Assembly: GCA_963770155.1 (NCBI GenBank)
Contig: CAVYOE010000001.1
Coordinates: 682,001-746,000, forward strand
DNA from: CAVYOE01 sp963770155
Lineage (GTDB): Bacteria > Actinomycetota > Thermoleophilia > Solirubrobacterales > 70-9
Direction: 5' to 3'
DNA length: 64,000 bases
A program made the translations under genes and the position numbers. Below, one piece after another: positions 46,730-55,275 of the stretch; within the stretch, counting starts at the first letter, position 1; each line of letters begins with the position of its first letter. The notes under the pieces were generated by a model that saw only the letters and a list, made by a program, of their open reading frames with translations, did no database searches and had not been told where the DNA came from.

Positions 46730-47257
46730 TCAGTCGCCGCCTTCGAGCTTGAGCTCATCCAGCTTCGCCCAACGCGGATCGCGTCGTTCGCCATGCTCGT
46801 GTTCGGCCGGGTCGGCATCGTTCAGCGACTCGCCGCAGACCCCGCAGAGACCGGCGCAGTCCGGCCGGCACAACGGCTGGCGCGGCAGCGCCAGGACGAG
46901 GGCGTCGTCGGCCCAGTGCGCGACATCGACCTCGATCCCATCTACATACGGGCTGCGGAGCTCCTCGTCGCCAGAGGCGGGCTCGTCGACCTCGCGCATG
47001 TCGATCTCGATCGGCACCGACGCTCCCTCCAGACAACGGACGCAGGGCCCCTCGAGCTTCGCCTCGAACTGAAGGCGGAGAGCCCAGCCGCCGCTGGTGC
47101 GCGACAGTTCGAGGCGCGCCTGGACCGGCCGTTCGGCGACGCCGTAGGTCTGGTCGCCGAGCTGCACCGGAGCCGGATTCAGCTCCAGGTCAAGCCGCCG
47201 ACCCTGTCCGTGTTCGAGCGCGAGCCGGCCGAGATCGATTTTTCGGTTGTCGGCCAT
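46730..47257 (-). CDS. DUF177 (YceD) family protein
   Basis: A 175-aa member of DUF177, a family that pairs with rpmF in most bacteria and is implicated in 23S rRNA maturation in plants and E. coli (family knowledge). The central C-V-R-C-L-E-G and the C-terminal cysteine set C-R-P-D-C-A-G-L-C-G-V-C-G are typical and may bind a metal. It is 21 bp upstream of rpmF and divergent from the methyltransferase gene. Confidence 0.88.
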   Translation of the reverse strand: MADNRKIDLGRLALEHGQGRRLDLELNPAPVQLGDQTYGVAERPVQARLELSRTSGGWALRLQFEAKLEGPCVRCLEGASVPIEIDMREVDEPASGDEELRSPYVDGIEVDVAHWADDALVLALPRQPLCRPDCAGLCGVCGESLNDADPAEHEHGERRDPRWAKLDELKLEGGD

Positions 47258-47286
47258 ACGAGCGAGGACTTAGTCTGAGAGTACCC

Positions 47287-47829
47287 GTGGCCCCCCAATT
47301 CCACCAAGACCCGAACACCTACCTCGACCGGATCCGCGAGGCGTTCCCCCGCTATGACGAGCTGCAGGAGGAGGCGGTCAAAGCGGTCCCGTTCGCACCG
47401 AAGCGGGTGCTCGACCTCGGCATGGGAACCGGCCAGACCGCCGACACCCTGCTCAAGGCCTACCCGGAGGCCTGGATCATCGGCCTCGACGCCAGCTCGG
47501 AGATGGTCTTCCGCGCCCGCCAGGACTACGACGGAGTGCAGCTGGCCCGGATGGAGGACCCGCTGCCCGACGGACCCTGGGACCTGGTGATCTCGGTGCT
47601 CTCGACCCACCATCTGACCGCCGAGCAGAAGAAGGACCTGTTCCGGCGGGTGAAACAGGAATCAAAGGCGCTCGTCCTAGGAGACCAGGTCAAGGCGGAG
47701 GCGCAGACGTTGCCGCCCGAGGAGGGCGTCGACTACCTGGAGACCGCCGAGGACCTGGCCGAATGGTGCGACGGCGAGATCACCTGGACCGCGGACGACC
47801 TCGCGGTCATCCGCGCGAGCTACGACTAG
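47287..47829 (+). CDS. Class I SAM-dependent methyltransferase
   Basis: A 180-aa methyltransferase. Motif I is V-L-D-L-G-M-G-T-G-Q-T-A and the acidic residue binding the SAM ribose is in I-I-G-L-D-A-S-S-E; motif IV reads D-L-V-I-S-V-L-S. The compact size gives no hint of the substrate. The GTG start is preceded by TAGTCT at 10 nt and no Shine-Dalgarno. It converges with the SepIVA-like gene (6 bp between stops). Confidence 0.82.
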   Translation: MAPQFHQDPNTYLDRIREAFPRYDELQEEAVKAVPFAPKRVLDLGMGTGQTADTLLKAYPEAWIIGLDASSEMVFRARQDYDGVQLARMEDPLPDGPWDLVISVLSTHHLTAEQKKDLFRRVKQESKALVLGDQVKAEAQTLPPEEGVDYLETAEDLAEWCDGEITWTADDLAVIRASYD

Positions 47830-47835
47830 GCCGGG

Positions 47836-48303
47836 CTAACCGAGCTCGGAGGGCTCGCGGTCGCGGCCCTGAAGGCGATCGCGTCCGCGCTGCACGGCCT
47901 GGAGGAACTTCTGGAGGTTGACCTCGAGGGTGTTGAGGATGTCGTCGGCGTAGTCCTCGGCGCCGAGGCGGATCTCGCGCTCGCGCTCGCGCGCCTCTTC
48001 GACGATCTCCTCGGCGGCACGCTCGGCCTGGCGGGAGATCTCCTCCTGATCGATCATCCGGGCCTGCTGGTCGCGGGCCTCCTTGACAATCCGCTCGGCC
48101 TCGCGCTTGGCTTCCGCCAGCATCTCCTGGCGTTCCTTGACGATCCAGCGCGCCTGCTTGATCTCCTCGGGGATCGTGGCGCGCATCTGGTCGAGGATGT
48201 CGTAGACCTCCTCGCGATCAACGCGCACCTGGTCGGTGAGCGGCACCGGCCGCGCGTTGTGAACCAGGTCGTCGAGCTTGTCGATGAGTACGAGAACGTC
48301 CAT
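47836..48303 (-). CDS. DivIVA/SepIVA-like coiled-coil protein
   Basis: A 155-aa coiled-coil protein resembling the start of mycobacterial SepIVA, a septation and envelope-growth factor. The N-terminus (V-L-I-D-K-L-D-D-L-V-H-N-A-R-P-V-P-L-T) and the next block (D-I-L-D-Q-M-R-A-T-I-P-E-E-I-K-Q-A) match that family's layout; the rest is a Glu/Arg/Ala coiled coil. It is shorter than SepIVA. Location next to coaD, rsmD and DUF177/rnc parallels mycobacteria. No Shine-Dalgarno is evident; the 115-bp gap to coaD holds an imperfect palindrome (GGGTCACG/CGTGGCCC near 48336) and repeated CTCTAG motifs near the start. Confidence 0.75.
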   Translation of the reverse strand: MDVLVLIDKLDDLVHNARPVPLTDQVRVDREEVYDILDQMRATIPEEIKQARWIVKERQEMLAEAKREAERIVKEARDQQARMIDQEEISRQAERAAEEIVEEAREREREIRLGAEDYADDILNTLEVNLQKFLQAVQRGRDRLQGRDREPSELG

Positions 48304-48418
48304 AAGTCTCTAGTCAGCCTCTAGTTAAAGCTTAAGGGTCACGCGTGGCCCGTAAGGGTGGCGCACACGGTCTCCGCACGGCGGCTTTCGCCACACCCCT
48401 GCAACCTCCTGCCCACTT

Positions 48419-48919
48419 CTAGCGTGTGAGCTTTTCCGCGAGCGCTTTTGCAACCGGCTTAGGCACGAGGTCCCCGACATCGCCGCCAAAGGTGGCCATC
48501 TCCTTGACGCCGGTCGAGGAGAGAAAGCTGTAGTTGGCGGAGGCGAAGATGTACATGCTCTCGATCTCGGGGGCGAGCTTGCGGTTGAGCTGGTTCATCT
48601 CGAACTCGTACTCGAAGTCGGAGATCGCACGCAGGCCTTTGACGACCGCCCGGGCGTTGTGCTCTCGGGCGAATTCGACCAGGAGGTTGGAGAAGACCTC
48701 GACCTCGACGTTGTCCAAGTCGGCGATGGCGTCGGCGAGGAACTTCTGGCGCTCCTCGGCCTTGAACAGCGTCGTCTCCTTGCGGATCGGTTGGCGGACC
48801 ACCCCGACCACGACCTTGTCGAAGACCCGGGAAGCGCGGGTGATGATGTCGATGTGGCCGTTGGTGACCGGGTCGTAGCTCCCCGGGCAGACGGCGACGC
48901 TGGAGCCGGCCTCGTTCAT
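48419..48919 (-). CDS. coaD: Phosphopantetheine adenylyltransferase
   Basis: CoaD (166 aa) makes dephospho-CoA from phosphopantetheine and ATP. Motifs: C-P-G-S-Y-D-P-V-T-N-G-H-I-D-I-I-T-R, K-G-L-R-A-I-S-D-F-E-Y-E, and the C-terminal S-S-T-G-V-K-E. Length is typical. The ATG overlaps the rsmD stop by four bases (ATGA). Confidence 0.96.
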   Translation of the reverse strand: MNEAGSSVAVCPGSYDPVTNGHIDIITRASRVFDKVVVGVVRQPIRKETTLFKAEERQKFLADAIADLDNVEVEVFSNLLVEFAREHNARAVVKGLRAISDFEYEFEMNQLNRKLAPEIESMYIFASANYSFLSSTGVKEMATFGGDVGDLVPKPVAKALAEKLTR

Positions 48920-49449
48920 TCAGCGGGCTCCCTGTCATAGAGCCGGATCAGCGTGTCGCCGTAACGGCGCTCCAGCCGGAGTGGCAGCGCCAGGTCAATC
49001 GGACCATCGGGCGAGGTTTCGAGGATCACGCGGGCTCCTTCAGCAAGATGACTTTGGATGAGCGGATCAAGGTCGGCAGCAAGGCGGTCGGCGAGTTTAT
49101 ATGGCGGGTCGCAGAGCACGAGATCGAACGTCTGCCCTTCTGCGCCGGCGAGATAGCGGAGCGCGTCGGAGCGGATCACCTCGGCTCGATCCTCGAGACC
49201 GAGCTCGGCCACGTTGCGCTTTGCCGCCTGCGCCCTGGTGTCGACCAGGGTGGCACGGGCCGCGCCCCGGGAGATCGCCTCGATCCCGAGCGCACCGCTG
49301 CCGCAGAACAGGTCCAGCACCCGGGCGCCGCTGACGTCGGCGAGGATCGAGAAGACCGCCTCGCGGACCCGTTCGGTGGTCGGGCGCAGACCGCGCCCGC
49401 CTGGCGTATTCAGTCTGCGGCCGCGGAGCTCGCCTCCGGCAACTCTCAT
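48916..49449 (-). CDS. rsmD: 16S rRNA (guanine-966-N2)-methyltransferase
   Basis: RsmD (177 aa) methylates G966 of 16S rRNA. The N-terminus M-R-V-A-G-G-E-L-R-G-R-R-L fixes the ATG at 49449. SAM motif I is D-L-F-C-G-S-G-A-L-G-I-E-A and motif IV D-P-P-Y. The longer reading to 49491 would overlap the upstream gene more than the ATGA four-base overlap seen here. rsmD-coaD is a conserved pair. Confidence 0.94.
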   Translation of the reverse strand: MRVAGGELRGRRLNTPGGRGLRPTTERVREAVFSILADVSGARVLDLFCGSGALGIEAISRGAARATLVDTRAQAAKRNVAELGLEDRAEVIRSDALRYLAGAEGQTFDLVLCDPPYKLADRLAADLDPLIQSHLAEGARVILETSPDGPIDLALPLRLERRYGDTLIRLYDREPAE

Positions 49450-49859
49450 CCGAGCGCGCTCTCGATTCGCTCGCGGACCTCTGGGGCACATGGAGATCCG
49501 GCCACCTCGGCATAGGAGAGATCATCGAGTACGCGCTCTCCAAGCTCACTGATGGTGAGCTCGAGTGTCTCCTGATCGCCGCCCTCGTAGTGGATCGTGT
49601 AAGGCACAACCCAATCGGGGTGCCGATCGATCTCCCGGACCAGAACATCCACCTCCCTGTTCAACCGACGAACAAGCCAAGGGGGCGAGTCGGCACCCCG
49701 ACAGAGGTTCCCAATGCCGTACTTGAGCGGCAGCTGTGCGATCAGCTCGGGAGGTGCTGGCTCACTCTCGCCCGGGTCCTCTTCGCTGGTGATCGCGATC
49801 ACAACCCCGCCGGTGAGCAATACAAGGAGGGCAACCAGAAACCATCGCCGGGTTGACAT
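49446..49859 (-). CDS. Membrane-anchored hypothetical protein
   Basis: A 137-aa protein with one N-terminal membrane helix (about 5-23, W-F-L-V-A-L-L-V-L-L-T-G-G) and an extracytoplasmic remainder. No family recognised. The C-terminal part has two cysteines (L-C-R-G, S-P-C-A-P) that may pair. TAGCCT lies 6 nt before the ATG. It is inserted between recG and rsmD, overlapping rsmD by four bases, so it is co-transcribed with the housekeeping genes. Confidence 0.65.
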   Translation of the reverse strand: MSTRRWFLVALLVLLTGGVVIAITSEEDPGESEPAPPELIAQLPLKYGIGNLCRGADSPPWLVRRLNREVDVLVREIDRHPDWVVPYTIHYEGGDQETLELTISELGERVLDDLSYAEVAGSPCAPEVRERIESALG

Positions 49860-49868
49860 GGCTGGAGG

Positions 49869-52085
49869 CTACGCCGCGATCTGCGCGGTGCGCTCGTCGC
49901 CGAAGCGCCGGCGCGCCGCGTCGAGCAGCGGCCCGAGCTCGGGGACGTCGAGCGAGCCATGCGCAGCAAGCAGCTCCTGCGCAACCTCGCGGGCCTCGAG
50001 CAAGAGGGGCGTGTCCTCGGGGAGGACGGCAGCCCTGAACCGCGGCAGGCCGTGCTGGCGGGTTCCGAGGATCTCGCCCTCGCCGCGGATCGCGAGGTCG
50101 ATCTCGGCAAGCGCAAAGCCGTCACTCTGGCTCGCGAGTGCTTCGAGCCGGGCATTCGCGGTCTTCGACTTGGAATCCGAGAGCAGGATGCAAGTCGAGG
50201 CGTGCGCGCCTCTCCCCACTCGCCCGCGCAGCTGGTGCAACTGCGAGATCCCGTAGCGGTCGGCAGCCTCGATCACGATCACCGTTGCGTTGGGGACGTC
50301 GATCCCGACCTCGATCACGCTGGTCGCGACCAGCAGGTCGGTCTCCCCCCCGGCGAAGCGTTCCATCGCATTGGCCTTCTTCTTGGACGGCATCTGCCCA
50401 TGGAGGACGTCCACGCGGAAGTCGGCGAACTCGGTCTCCGCCAGCCGCTTTGCTTCGGCGGTTGCCGCCTTCGCCTGCAGCTTGTCGGACTCGGCGACCA
50501 GTGGACAGACCACGAACGCCTGGCGCCCCTCCCGCAGCCGCTCGCGTACGAACTCGTAGGCGCCCGCGCGCTCGTCCTCCCCGGCACTCCAGGTCTCGAT
50601 CGGCTGTCGTCCGGCCGGGAGCTCGCGCAGGGTGCTCGCGTCGAGGTCGCCGTAGGCAGTGAGCGAGAGCGTCCGCGGGATCGGGGTCGCGGTCATGTGG
50701 AGCGTGTGCGGCACCAGCTGCGTGCTGTCTGATGACGTCGGACCCTTGGCGTCGAGCGCGGCGCGCTGGTGGACGCCGAATCGGTGCTGCTCGTCGACGA
50801 CAGCCAGTGCCAGGCTGCGGAACGCGACCGGCTCCTCGATCAGGGCATGGGTGCCGACCACCAGTCCGAGCTGGCCGCTCGCCAGGTGCTCGAGCAGCCG
50901 GCCTCGAGCCGGCTCCGGGGTCGCCCCGGTGAGGAGCGCGGCCGGCAGGGGCATGCCGCTGAGCAGCGTCTCCAGGGTGGCGAAGTGCTGCTCGGCCAGG
51001 GTCTCGGTCGGCGCCATCAGCACGGCCTGGTGGCCGGCCTCGACCGCGCGCAGCATCGCCCAGAGTGCGACCACGGTCTTGCCGCTCCCCACCTCCCCCA
51101 TCAAGAGCCTCTGCATCGGGGCCGAGTCGGAGAGGTCGCCGTCGATCTCGGCGATTGCGCTTCGCTGGCCGCCGGTCGGCTCGAACGGGAGTGCCGCCAG
51201 CCAGTCTCCGACGAGGCGGTCCGCCGGGGGCAGCGGGATCGCCTCCGCCTTGCTGCGGCGGTTCGTGCGGCGCTGTGCCAGTGCGGCCTGGTAGAGCAGC
51301 AACTCCTCGAAGGCGAGCCGCTCGCGCGCGGTCTCCGCCTGTTGCAGGCTCATCGGGAAGTGCATGGCGGTCAACGCATCGGCTGCTGCGGGCGCGCAGC
51401 GCTCGATTCGAATCTTCGCCGGCAGCGCCTCAATCGCGGACCCGGCGAAAGCAATCGCCTGCCATGCCCATTCGCGCACGCGCTGGGGCCGAATTCCCTC
51501 GCAAGCGCCGTGGACGGGAACGATGCCGGTGGTGTGGATGCCTTCGGGCATCTGGTCTTCCCCACCACGGAGGAACTCGTAGGCGGAGACCTGAAAGCCG
51601 CGCTTGCCGAGCTTGCCCTGGAGTAAGAGCTTCGTGCCGGGCTCGAGCCGGTCGGCGAGCCAGGCCTGGTTGAACCAGACGGCGGTGGCGGGGCCGCTCT
51701 CGTCGGCGACCTTCGCTTCGACGATCGTCAGGCCCCGGCGCCGGGTCGGGCGCAGCTTCGCCGAGCTCACCTCGACCTCGATCGTCGCCTCCTCGTCGAG
51801 CTTCAGGTCGCCGACCTGCTGCACCGACGTCGGATCGCGGTGGGTGTGCGGAAGGTGCAGAAGCAGATCGCCGATGCTCTCGATCCCGAGGCCGTCTGCA
51901 GCGAGGGCGGCGAACTTTGGGCCGGCGCCGCGCAGCTCGGTCAGCGGCGATTCGAGGATCGAGGGCCGCGGCCACGATTTGAGCGGAGTTTCGAGCAGGG
52001 CCTGCCGGTCCGGGGTCGCGTCGGACCCGAAGGCGCGGGGAATCTCCGGAGCCGCAGGGCGCTGAGGCTGTGGGGATGCCTCCAT
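49869..52085 (-). CDS. recG: ATP-dependent DNA helicase RecG
   Basis: RecG (738 aa) remodels stalled replication forks and branched DNA. It has the N-terminal wedge/OB domain (about 75-200) and two RecA-like domains: Walker A G-E-V-G-S-G-K-T, motif II D-E-Q-H-R-F-G (the RecG version of DEAH), and V-I-E-V-G-I-D-V-P-N-A, Q-L-R-G-R-V-G-R-G in the second half. A roughly 45-residue N-terminal extension precedes the conserved region. TAGCCT ends 7 nt before the ATG, suggesting leaderless transcription. Confidence 0.96.
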   Translation of the reverse strand: MEASPQPQRPAAPEIPRAFGSDATPDRQALLETPLKSWPRPSILESPLTELRGAGPKFAALAADGLGIESIGDLLLHLPHTHRDPTSVQQVGDLKLDEEATIEVEVSSAKLRPTRRRGLTIVEAKVADESGPATAVWFNQAWLADRLEPGTKLLLQGKLGKRGFQVSAYEFLRGGEDQMPEGIHTTGIVPVHGACEGIRPQRVREWAWQAIAFAGSAIEALPAKIRIERCAPAAADALTAMHFPMSLQQAETARERLAFEELLLYQAALAQRRTNRRSKAEAIPLPPADRLVGDWLAALPFEPTGGQRSAIAEIDGDLSDSAPMQRLLMGEVGSGKTVVALWAMLRAVEAGHQAVLMAPTETLAEQHFATLETLLSGMPLPAALLTGATPEPARGRLLEHLASGQLGLVVGTHALIEEPVAFRSLALAVVDEQHRFGVHQRAALDAKGPTSSDSTQLVPHTLHMTATPIPRTLSLTAYGDLDASTLRELPAGRQPIETWSAGEDERAGAYEFVRERLREGRQAFVVCPLVAESDKLQAKAATAEAKRLAETEFADFRVDVLHGQMPSKKKANAMERFAGGETDLLVATSVIEVGIDVPNATVIVIEAADRYGISQLHQLRGRVGRGAHASTCILLSDSKSKTANARLEALASQSDGFALAEIDLAIRGEGEILGTRQHGLPRFRAAVLPEDTPLLLEAREVAQELLAAHGSLDVPELGPLLDAARRRFGDERTAQIAA

Positions 52086-52107
52086 CGCAGCCAGGCTACG
52101 GCGGCGA

Positions 52108-52857
52108 TCAGATAGGAAGGAGCCCGCCGCTCTCGACCCGGATGTCGTTGAGCTCGATCCAGACCACGGTCGGAGCCGGCAGCGGCGAGCCCAGCGGTCC
52201 CTTCGGAGTGACCCGGCGGCTGGTCGCGAACCGCATTCCGTCGAAGTCGTGGTAGCGCTCGCTCAGGTGGACCGCGTTCGCAATCGAGGAGACGACCTCA
52301 GGGAAGTAGTCGTGGCGGCGCAGCAACCCGGCGCTGTCGAAGTAGAAGGTCTGCTCCGGGCAGTGGGTGTGGAAGCTCTGCGGAAAGGAGACATCGAGAC
52401 GGTGCCAGGTCTCGTCGCCCTCCTTGAGGGCCTCTCCCTCGGAGATCTCGATTCCCGGCCACTCGAAAACGAACGGAATCGTCAGGTAGTTCCACATCGC
52501 GTAGCCGGCGAAGTAGAGAGCGTCGAGATAGTCCCAGCGGAGCTTCCGCGCGATCCCGTGCGTGCCGAAGAACATCTCGCGCGCGTTCTCGCGCTGCTCC
52601 AGCATCTCGCCGTCGGGGGACTCGATCCAGACGTTGCCGAGATCGAAGACACCGCGCCTTCCCTCCTCGGGATAAGGGTCGAGGACGATTCGCTGACGTT
52701 TGGTGTCGACCGTGATCCCGTAGTCGGAGAACTGCGGCGTCTTGCGCTTCATCCGCATCAAGAGGCCGCCCGAGCGCACATGGGCCTGGATCTGCTCCGT
52801 CCGGCGCCACCTGCGCCCACCTCCGTGCGCCTCGATCGCGTCGTCCAAAAGTGTCAT
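52108..52857 (-). CDS. Conserved hypothetical protein (possible LolA-like fold)
   Basis: A 249-aa protein without signal peptide. Its beta-rich pattern with lines such as D-G-M-R-F-A-T-S-R-R-V and F-Y-F-D-S-A-G-L-L-R-R-H-D-Y resembles the outer-membrane lipoprotein-sorting (LolA/B-like) fold seen in soluble actinobacterial proteins, but this is a weak impression. I chose the ATG at 52857 (M-T-L-L-D-D-A-I-E-A-H-G-G); an 11-codon extension to 52890 is possible. It lies 22 bp before recG and after the fakA-like gene. No role can be assigned. Confidence 0.65.
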   Translation of the reverse strand: MTLLDDAIEAHGGGRRWRRTEQIQAHVRSGGLLMRMKRKTPQFSDYGITVDTKRQRIVLDPYPEEGRRGVFDLGNVWIESPDGEMLEQRENAREMFFGTHGIARKLRWDYLDALYFAGYAMWNYLTIPFVFEWPGIEISEGEALKEGDETWHRLDVSFPQSFHTHCPEQTFYFDSAGLLRRHDYFPEVVSSIANAVHLSERYHDFDGMRFATSRRVTPKGPLGSPLPAPTVVWIELNDIRVESGGLLPI

Positions 52858-52933
52858 CTGGGCCACCAGGCTGGAGCCCCGCACCGGCACCCCCGCAGGG
52901 CGAAGCCCGAGGAGGTGGCCGGCAAATGCTCGT

Positions 52934-54556
52934 TCACTGAGCTGCCAGTAGCCACCAGTAGCTCGGCTGCCCCCCTTGGTGCAGCTCGAGCTCGACCCCT
53001 TCGGGCATGTGCGCCTCGATCTCCTCGAGCGGAATCGGGGCCCCGGCTCCGCCGATCACGGTGATGATCTCGGCACCCTCGGCCAGGGGCGCCATCGTCT
53101 CTCGCAGAACCGATCCGGCGCCGCCCCAGGCGACGATCTCGTCCTCGACGAACCCGACCGCATCGCCGCGGACAAAGCGGGCACCCTTGTCGTCCCTTGC
53201 CGCAGGGGCCACCGAGCCGACCCGGATCCCGTCAAGCGCGGATGTAAACCGCTCGGCGTTCGTGTCCAGGTCGCGCTCCGGGTCCACCTCCACCATCGCC
53301 ACCAGCCCGGCTTGCGGAGTCGTGCACGGAACGACGCCGGCCTGCTTGTCGGAAAGCTCGCAGGCTCGTTCGGCGGCAAGGACCACATTCGGGTTGTTTG
53401 GCAGCACGAGCACCTCCTCGGCCGGGACTTCGTGGATCGCGGCGAGCAGGTCGGAGATCGAGGGATTGAACTTCTCGCCCCCGTCGACGACGTAAGCGCC
53501 GAGGTCCTCGTATAGCCCGCGGAGCCCGTCGCCGGCAACCACGGCGACGACGGAGCAGCGTGCCGCTTCGAGCCGGGCGGCTCGTTCCGCCACCTGTTCG
53601 CGCATGTCGGCGGTGTCGACCTGTCCGACGTCGCCGGCGGCATCGAACAGTGCCATCGCGGCCTCGGGCTGGTCCGTATGCACGTGCACCTTCAGAGTCA
53701 CCTCGTCGCCGACCACGAGGACAGAGTCACCGAGCTCTTCGAGGCGCGGCACGAACGAGCGCCCGTCGAGCCCGTTGCCGGTGACGATGAAGTTGGTGCA
53801 GTAGCGGTAGCGGCTGTCGGCGTGGTGCGGCCGGTTGGTCCGAGCCGGCTCCTGGTGCGCGACCTCGGGAACCTCGGGCTCGTCGCGCAGGCCGGCGACG
53901 ATCCCGGCGACGATCAAGACCAGGCCGTGGGCCCCGGCGTCGACGACCCCTGATTCCTTCAAGACCTCGAGCTGCTCGGGGGTGCGGGCCACGGCCTTCT
54001 CCCCTTCCCGCACAACCTCCTCGAGCAGGTCGGCCAGGAGGGCATCTTGTTCCTCGTCGCTGACGTCACCGTTCAACCGCGCTTTCTCGATGTGCGGAAG
54101 CTTGCGGGCGACGGCGTGCGCCATCTCTCGGAAGACGGTCAGCATCGTCCCCTCGGCGGGCTCTCGGACCGACTCGTAGGCGGCGTCGGCGGCCCGCGCC
54201 ATTGCGCCGGCAACCAGTACCGGGTCGACCAGCTCACCGGGGCGGCTGGCCAGCTCCTCCGCAGCGCCGCGGACGATCTGGGAGAGGATCACGCCGGAGT
54301 TGCCCCGCGCGCCCATGAGTGCGGCGCGAGCGAGAGCGTTGACGAGCTCGGTGCGGCCGATCTCGTCGACCATCTGGCCGTCGAGCCGGTCGAGCTCCTC
54401 GCTCACCGCCTTCAAAGTGAGCGCCATGTTGTCTCCCGTGTCGCCGTCGGCGACAGGAAACACATTGAGGTCGTTCACCTCGTGGCGGCGAGCCTCCAGG
54501 TGCGCGTGGGCGGCGCCCAGCACACGGCGGAACCTCTCGATGGAGGGATCGGGCAT
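52934..54556 (-). CDS. DAK2/FakA-like fatty acid kinase subunit (YloV family)
   Basis: A 540-aa protein. The N-terminal DAK2 kinase domain (about 1-200) has the metal/ATP-binding F-P-V-A-D-G-D-T-G-D-N-M and G-A-R-G-N-S-G-V-I-L-S-Q; the C-terminal DUF1949/DegV-interacting half (about 300-540) has V-L-P-N-N-P-N-V. In Staphylococcus FakA phosphorylates fatty acids bound to FakB. No fakB is in the window. The rpmB-fakA-recG order is typical of Gram-positive bacteria. Confidence 0.88.
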   Translation of the reverse strand: MPDPSIERFRRVLGAAHAHLEARRHEVNDLNVFPVADGDTGDNMALTLKAVSEELDRLDGQMVDEIGRTELVNALARAALMGARGNSGVILSQIVRGAAEELASRPGELVDPVLVAGAMARAADAAYESVREPAEGTMLTVFREMAHAVARKLPHIEKARLNGDVSDEEQDALLADLLEEVVREGEKAVARTPEQLEVLKESGVVDAGAHGLVLIVAGIVAGLRDEPEVPEVAHQEPARTNRPHHADSRYRYCTNFIVTGNGLDGRSFVPRLEELGDSVLVVGDEVTLKVHVHTDQPEAAMALFDAAGDVGQVDTADMREQVAERAARLEAARCSVVAVVAGDGLRGLYEDLGAYVVDGGEKFNPSISDLLAAIHEVPAEEVLVLPNNPNVVLAAERACELSDKQAGVVPCTTPQAGLVAMVEVDPERDLDTNAERFTSALDGIRVGSVAPAARDDKGARFVRGDAVGFVEDEIVAWGGAGSVLRETMAPLAEGAEIITVIGGAGAPIPLEEIEAHMPEGVELELHQGGQPSYWWLLAAQ

Positions 54557-54586
54557 CGAGACCGCCCTGCAGTCTAGGTGAGGGGG

Positions 54587-54778
54587 CTAAGCCGCCTTGG
54601 TGACCCGGCCGGCCTTGAGGCAGCGCGCGCAGACGTAGACGCGCCGGGGGCGGCCGCGATCGTCGATCCGGACCTTCTGCAGGTTGGGCTCGAAGCGGCG
54701 GCGGGTGGCGACCATCGAGTGGCTTCGCGAATTTCCGAACGCGGGCTTCTTGCCGCAGCTGTGGCAGACCTTGGCCAT
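54587..54778 (-). CDS. rpmB: Ribosomal protein L28
   Basis: L28 (63 aa), a 50S protein. It opens A-K-V-C-H-S-C-G-K-K-P and has R-R-F-E-P-N-L-Q-K-V and C-A-R-C-L-K-A-G, so it is the zinc-binding (C-plus) form. TACCAT lies 10 nt before the ATG. It heads the fakA-like/recG string and is on the same strand as the riboflavin genes. Confidence 0.96.
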   Translation of the reverse strand: MAKVCHSCGKKPAFGNSRSHSMVATRRRFEPNLQKVRIDDRGRPRRVYVCARCLKAGRVTKAA

Positions 54779-54795
54779 CGGACGCGGGATGGTAG

Positions 54796-55275
54796 CTAGC
54801 GGAGCTCGTCGCCGAGCAGGGCCATCCGCATGACAGCGACAGCCGCGTGGCGACCCTGATCGCGCTTGTCGCCGCCGGACCGGGCCAGCGCCTGGTCCAT
54901 GTTCTCCACCGTCATCACCCCGAAAGCACACGGCACCCCGGTCTCGAGCTGGACCTGCTGGATCCCGCGTGCGGACTCGGCGCAGACATGGTCGTAGTGA
55001 CTGGTCTCACCGCGGATCACCGCGCCGAGGCACGCAACCCCGGCGAAGCGGCCGGCTTCGGCGGCCCACTTGGCCGCCAGCGGCAGCTCGTAGGCTCCGG
55101 GAACCTCGAAGGCCTCGACGGACGTGGGCTCGACTCCCCCGTCCCCGAATCCCTCGACCGCCCCTTTGGTCAGGCGCAGCGCCAGGTCGGGGTAGAAGGT
55201 CCCGAGACAGATCGCAAAGCGCTTCTCGGAGAGGATCTTGCGCTCCTCGTCGGAGAAGCCGCGCTCCTCAGCCAT
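54796..55275 (-). CDS. ribH: 6,7-dimethyl-8-ribityllumazine synthase
   Basis: RibH (159 aa) condenses the RibA-derived pyrimidine with dihydroxybutanone phosphate. Motifs F-E-V-P-G-A-Y-E-L-P-L-A-A-K and G-A-V-I-R-G-E-T-S-H-Y-D-H-V-C carry the active site, with His in the latter. The ATG at 55275 overlaps the ribBA stop by 8 bp. Last gene of ribD-E-BA-H. Confidence 0.95.
   Translation of the reverse strand: MAEERGFSDEERKILSEKRFAICLGTFYPDLALRLTKGAVEGFGDGGVEPTSVEAFEVPGAYELPLAAKWAAEAGRFAGVACLGAVIRGETSHYDHVCAESARGIQQVQLETGVPCAFGVMTVENMDQALARSGGDKRDQGRHAAVAVMRMALLGDELR

Noticed and set aside
45116..47278. 720-aa plus-strand open frame
   Set aside because: Antisense to acpP, plsX, rpmF and DUF177, all clearly real.
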